Positions 62,384 to 64,000 of a stretch of DNA of 64,000 nucleotides are shown piece after piece. The stretch is from Pseudomonas putida (lineage in GTDB: Bacteria; Pseudomonadota; Gammaproteobacteria; Pseudomonadales; Pseudomonadaceae), in NCBI RefSeq assembly GCF_003228315.1, contig NZ_CP029693.1:2675501-2739500 (forward strand), read 5' to 3'. The stretch's first letter is position 1. The number at the start of each line of letters is the position of its first letter. Under the pieces are notes generated by a model, which saw only the letters and a list, made by a program, of their open reading frames with translations, had not been told where the DNA came from and did not search any database. A program made the translations under genes and the position numbers.

Positions 62384-63403
62384 TTAGATCATTTCCTCGC
62401 CGCCTTTGCCACCGAGCACGATTTCTCCGGCTTCGGCCATACGACGGGCGATGGTGAGGATTTCCTTCTGCGCGGTCTCCACGTCGCTGACGCGCACCGG
62501 GCCCTTGGCTTCGAGGTCGTCGCGCAGCAGTTCGGCGGCACGCTTGGACATGTTCTTGAAGATCTTCTCCTTGACGTTCTCGTCCGACCCCTTGAGGGCC
62601 AGCACCAGCACGTCGGAGGACACTTCGCGCAGCAACGCCTGGATCCCGCGGTCGTCGACATCGGCCAGGTTGTTGAACACGAACATGAGGTCTTCGATCT
62701 GACCGGACAGGTCTTCGTCGACTTCGCGGATCGAGTCCATGAGCTGGCCTTCGATCGAGCTGTCGAGGAAGTTCATGATGTCGGCCGCACGCTTGATGCC
62801 ACCCAGGGTGGTGCGCGAGGCATTCGAGTTGCCGGAGAACTGCTTCTCGAGAATCTGGTTGAGTTCCTTCAGGGCCGCCGGCTGCACGGTGTTGAGCGAG
62901 GACACCCGCAGGATGATGTCCAGGCGCACCTTATGGTCAAAGTTGCCGAGCACTTCACCGGCCTGATCCGGATCGAGATACGCCACCACGATCGCCTGGA
63001 TCTGCGGGTGCTCGTAACGGATCACGTCGGCGACGGCGCGCGGTTCCATCCATTTCAGGCTGTCCAGGCCGCTGGTGTTGCCACCGAGCAGGATGCGATC
63101 GATCAGGCCGTTGGCCTTGTCCTCGCCCAGGGCCTGGGTGAGCATCTTGCGCACGTAGTCGTCGGAGCCGACGCCCAGGCTGGTCTGATCGCCGACGATG
63201 TCGACGAACTCGCTCATGACCTGCTCGACCTGCTCGCGGTGTACGTTGCCCATCTGGGCCATGGCCACACCCACACGCTGGACCTCTTTGGGCCCCATGT
63301 GGCGCAGCACCTGGGCGGCGTCGGTAGAACCCAGGGACAGCAGCAGGATCGCGGCTTTGTCGACCTTGGTCAGTTTGGCGGCAACGGCTCGGTTATCACT
63401 CAT
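62384..63403 (-). CDS. fliG: FliG, flagellar motor switch protein
   Basis: A 339-residue protein with the N-terminal FliF-binding domain (KVDKAAILLLSLG), the EHPQ motif in the middle domain (VIRYEHPQIQAIV) and the C-terminal stator-facing helix (LVLALKGSDENVKEKIFKNM) with charged residues. It overlaps fliF by 8 bases. Confidence 0.96.
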   Translation of the reverse strand: MSDNRAVAAKLTKVDKAAILLLSLGSTDAAQVLRHMGPKEVQRVGVAMAQMGNVHREQVEQVMSEFVDIVGDQTSLGVGSDDYVRKMLTQALGEDKANGLIDRILLGGNTSGLDSLKWMEPRAVADVIRYEHPQIQAIVVAYLDPDQAGEVLGNFDHKVRLDIILRVSSLNTVQPAALKELNQILEKQFSGNSNASRTTLGGIKRAADIMNFLDSSIEGQLMDSIREVDEDLSGQIEDLMFVFNNLADVDDRGIQALLREVSSDVLVLALKGSDENVKEKIFKNMSKRAAELLRDDLEAKGPVRVSDVETAQKEILTIARRMAEAGEIVLGGKGGEEMI

Positions 63404-64000
63404 CTGCGTTAATCCACTCTTTCACGACCTGAGCCACACGACCCGGGTCTTCTGCCACCAGACTCTTGATTGCGTTCAGTTGGGCATCATAGCCCTCACT
63501 CGGGCTCGGCAGCAGGATGCTGGTCGGACCGCCGAGGCTGACACGATCGTTGGCCAGTTCGCCATCCAGACCGCCCATGCCACCCAGCTCGACGTCGCTG
63601 CCGATGCCGGCCAGTTGCTTGCCTTTGCCGCCGCCGGTGATGTTGTTGAGCACCGGACGCAGCACACCGAACACCAGTACCAGAATGAACAGGACACCCA
63701 GCACTTGCTTGACGATGTCCCAGAACCACGGCTGGGAATAGAACGGAATGTCGGCAATCACTTCGCCGCGATCGGCCGAGAACGGCATGTTGATCACGCT
63801 CACGCTGTCGCCACGGCTGGCGTCGAAACCGACCGCGTCCTGCACCAGACGGGTAAAGCGTGCCAATTCATCGGCGCTCCATGGCGCACGAGTGGTCTCG
63901 CCGTTGGCCGGGTTGACCTTGACCTGATCGTCCACCACTACCGACACCGACAGGCGATTCAGGCGACCCTGCTGCTGCTTGGTGTGGCTGATGGAACGGT
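63396..64000 (-). CDS. fliF: FliF, flagellar MS-ring protein, C-terminal part (5' end outside window)
   Basis: The frame is open to the right edge, so about 201 C-terminal codons are visible. They include part of the periplasmic ring-building domain (RLSVSVVVDDQVKVNPANGE), the second membrane segment (IVKQVLGVLFILVLVFGVLRPV) and the C-terminal FliG-binding tail. Full FliF is about 590 residues. It heads the fliFGHIJ run. Confidence 0.94.
   Translation of the reverse strand, partial: RSISHTKQQQGRLNRLSVSVVVDDQVKVNPANGETTRAPWSADELARFTRLVQDAVGFDASRGDSVSVINMPFSADRGEVIADIPFYSQPWFWDIVKQVLGVLFILVLVFGVLRPVLNNITGGGKGKQLAGIGSDVELGGMGGLDGELANDRVSLGGPTSILLPSPSEGYDAQLNAIKSLVAEDPGRVAQVVKEWINADE

Overview
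The window reads as a chromosomal segment of a Pseudomonas of the fluorescens/syringae side of the genus. The reasons are the gene order of the flagellar/chemotaxis cluster, the polar-flagellum regulators (FlhF, FleN, ParC/ParP, HptB-HsbR-HsbA), high G+C, and many REP-type palindromes built on a core like TGTAGGAGCGAGCCTGCTCG. No rRNA, tRNA, CRISPR array or insertion sequence was recognised.

Layout. (1) 1-1446: the tail of an MFS transporter and a LysR regulator. (2) 1459-11966, minus strand: a complete C-P lyase locus, phnC-D-E-F-G-H-I-J-K-L-M-N-P, with a candidate Pho box upstream of phnC. Most junctions are ATGA-type overlaps. (3) 12236-14480: a second LysR and a divergent MFS transporter. 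(4) 14650-22054, minus strand: a small lipoprotein gene and the cytochrome c maturation operon ccmABCDEFGHI. (5) 22253-24153, plus strand: a second FliK-like protein and a stand-alone FlhB C-terminal domain. (6) 24414-38966, minus strand: flhA-flhF-fleN-fliA-cheY-cheZ-cheA-cheB-motC-motD-parC-parP-cheW-DUF2802. (7) 39314-49938, minus strand: an accessory glycan island of nine genes. (8) 50127-64000, minus strand: fliF(partial)-G-H-I-J, hsbA-hsbR-hptB, fliK-L-M-N-O-P-Q-R and flhB.

The most unusual part is the island at 39314-49938, which separates flhB from flhA. It encodes a VioA-like sugar aminotransferase, a stand-alone acyl carrier protein, a ketoacyl-ACP synthase III, a short-chain reductase, two left-handed beta-helix acyltransferases, a Rieske non-haem iron oxygenase, an FkbM methyltransferase and a glycosyltransferase of about 1170 residues with several modules. 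The set resembles the viosamine islands that decorate flagellin in P. syringae (an acylated, methylated 4-amino-4,6-dideoxyglucose), but adds an oxygenase and a second acyltransferase. A canonical sigma-54 -24/-12 element (GG-N10-GC) lies upstream of its first gene. Similar elements precede flhA, fliK and fliL, so the island appears to be wired into the flagellar regulon. The flagellin substrate and the final sugar are inferred, not shown.

Other points of note are four near-identical short repeats in the CheA linker that could be the docking region for ParP, and a LysR gene whose stop codon lies inside a REP palindrome.
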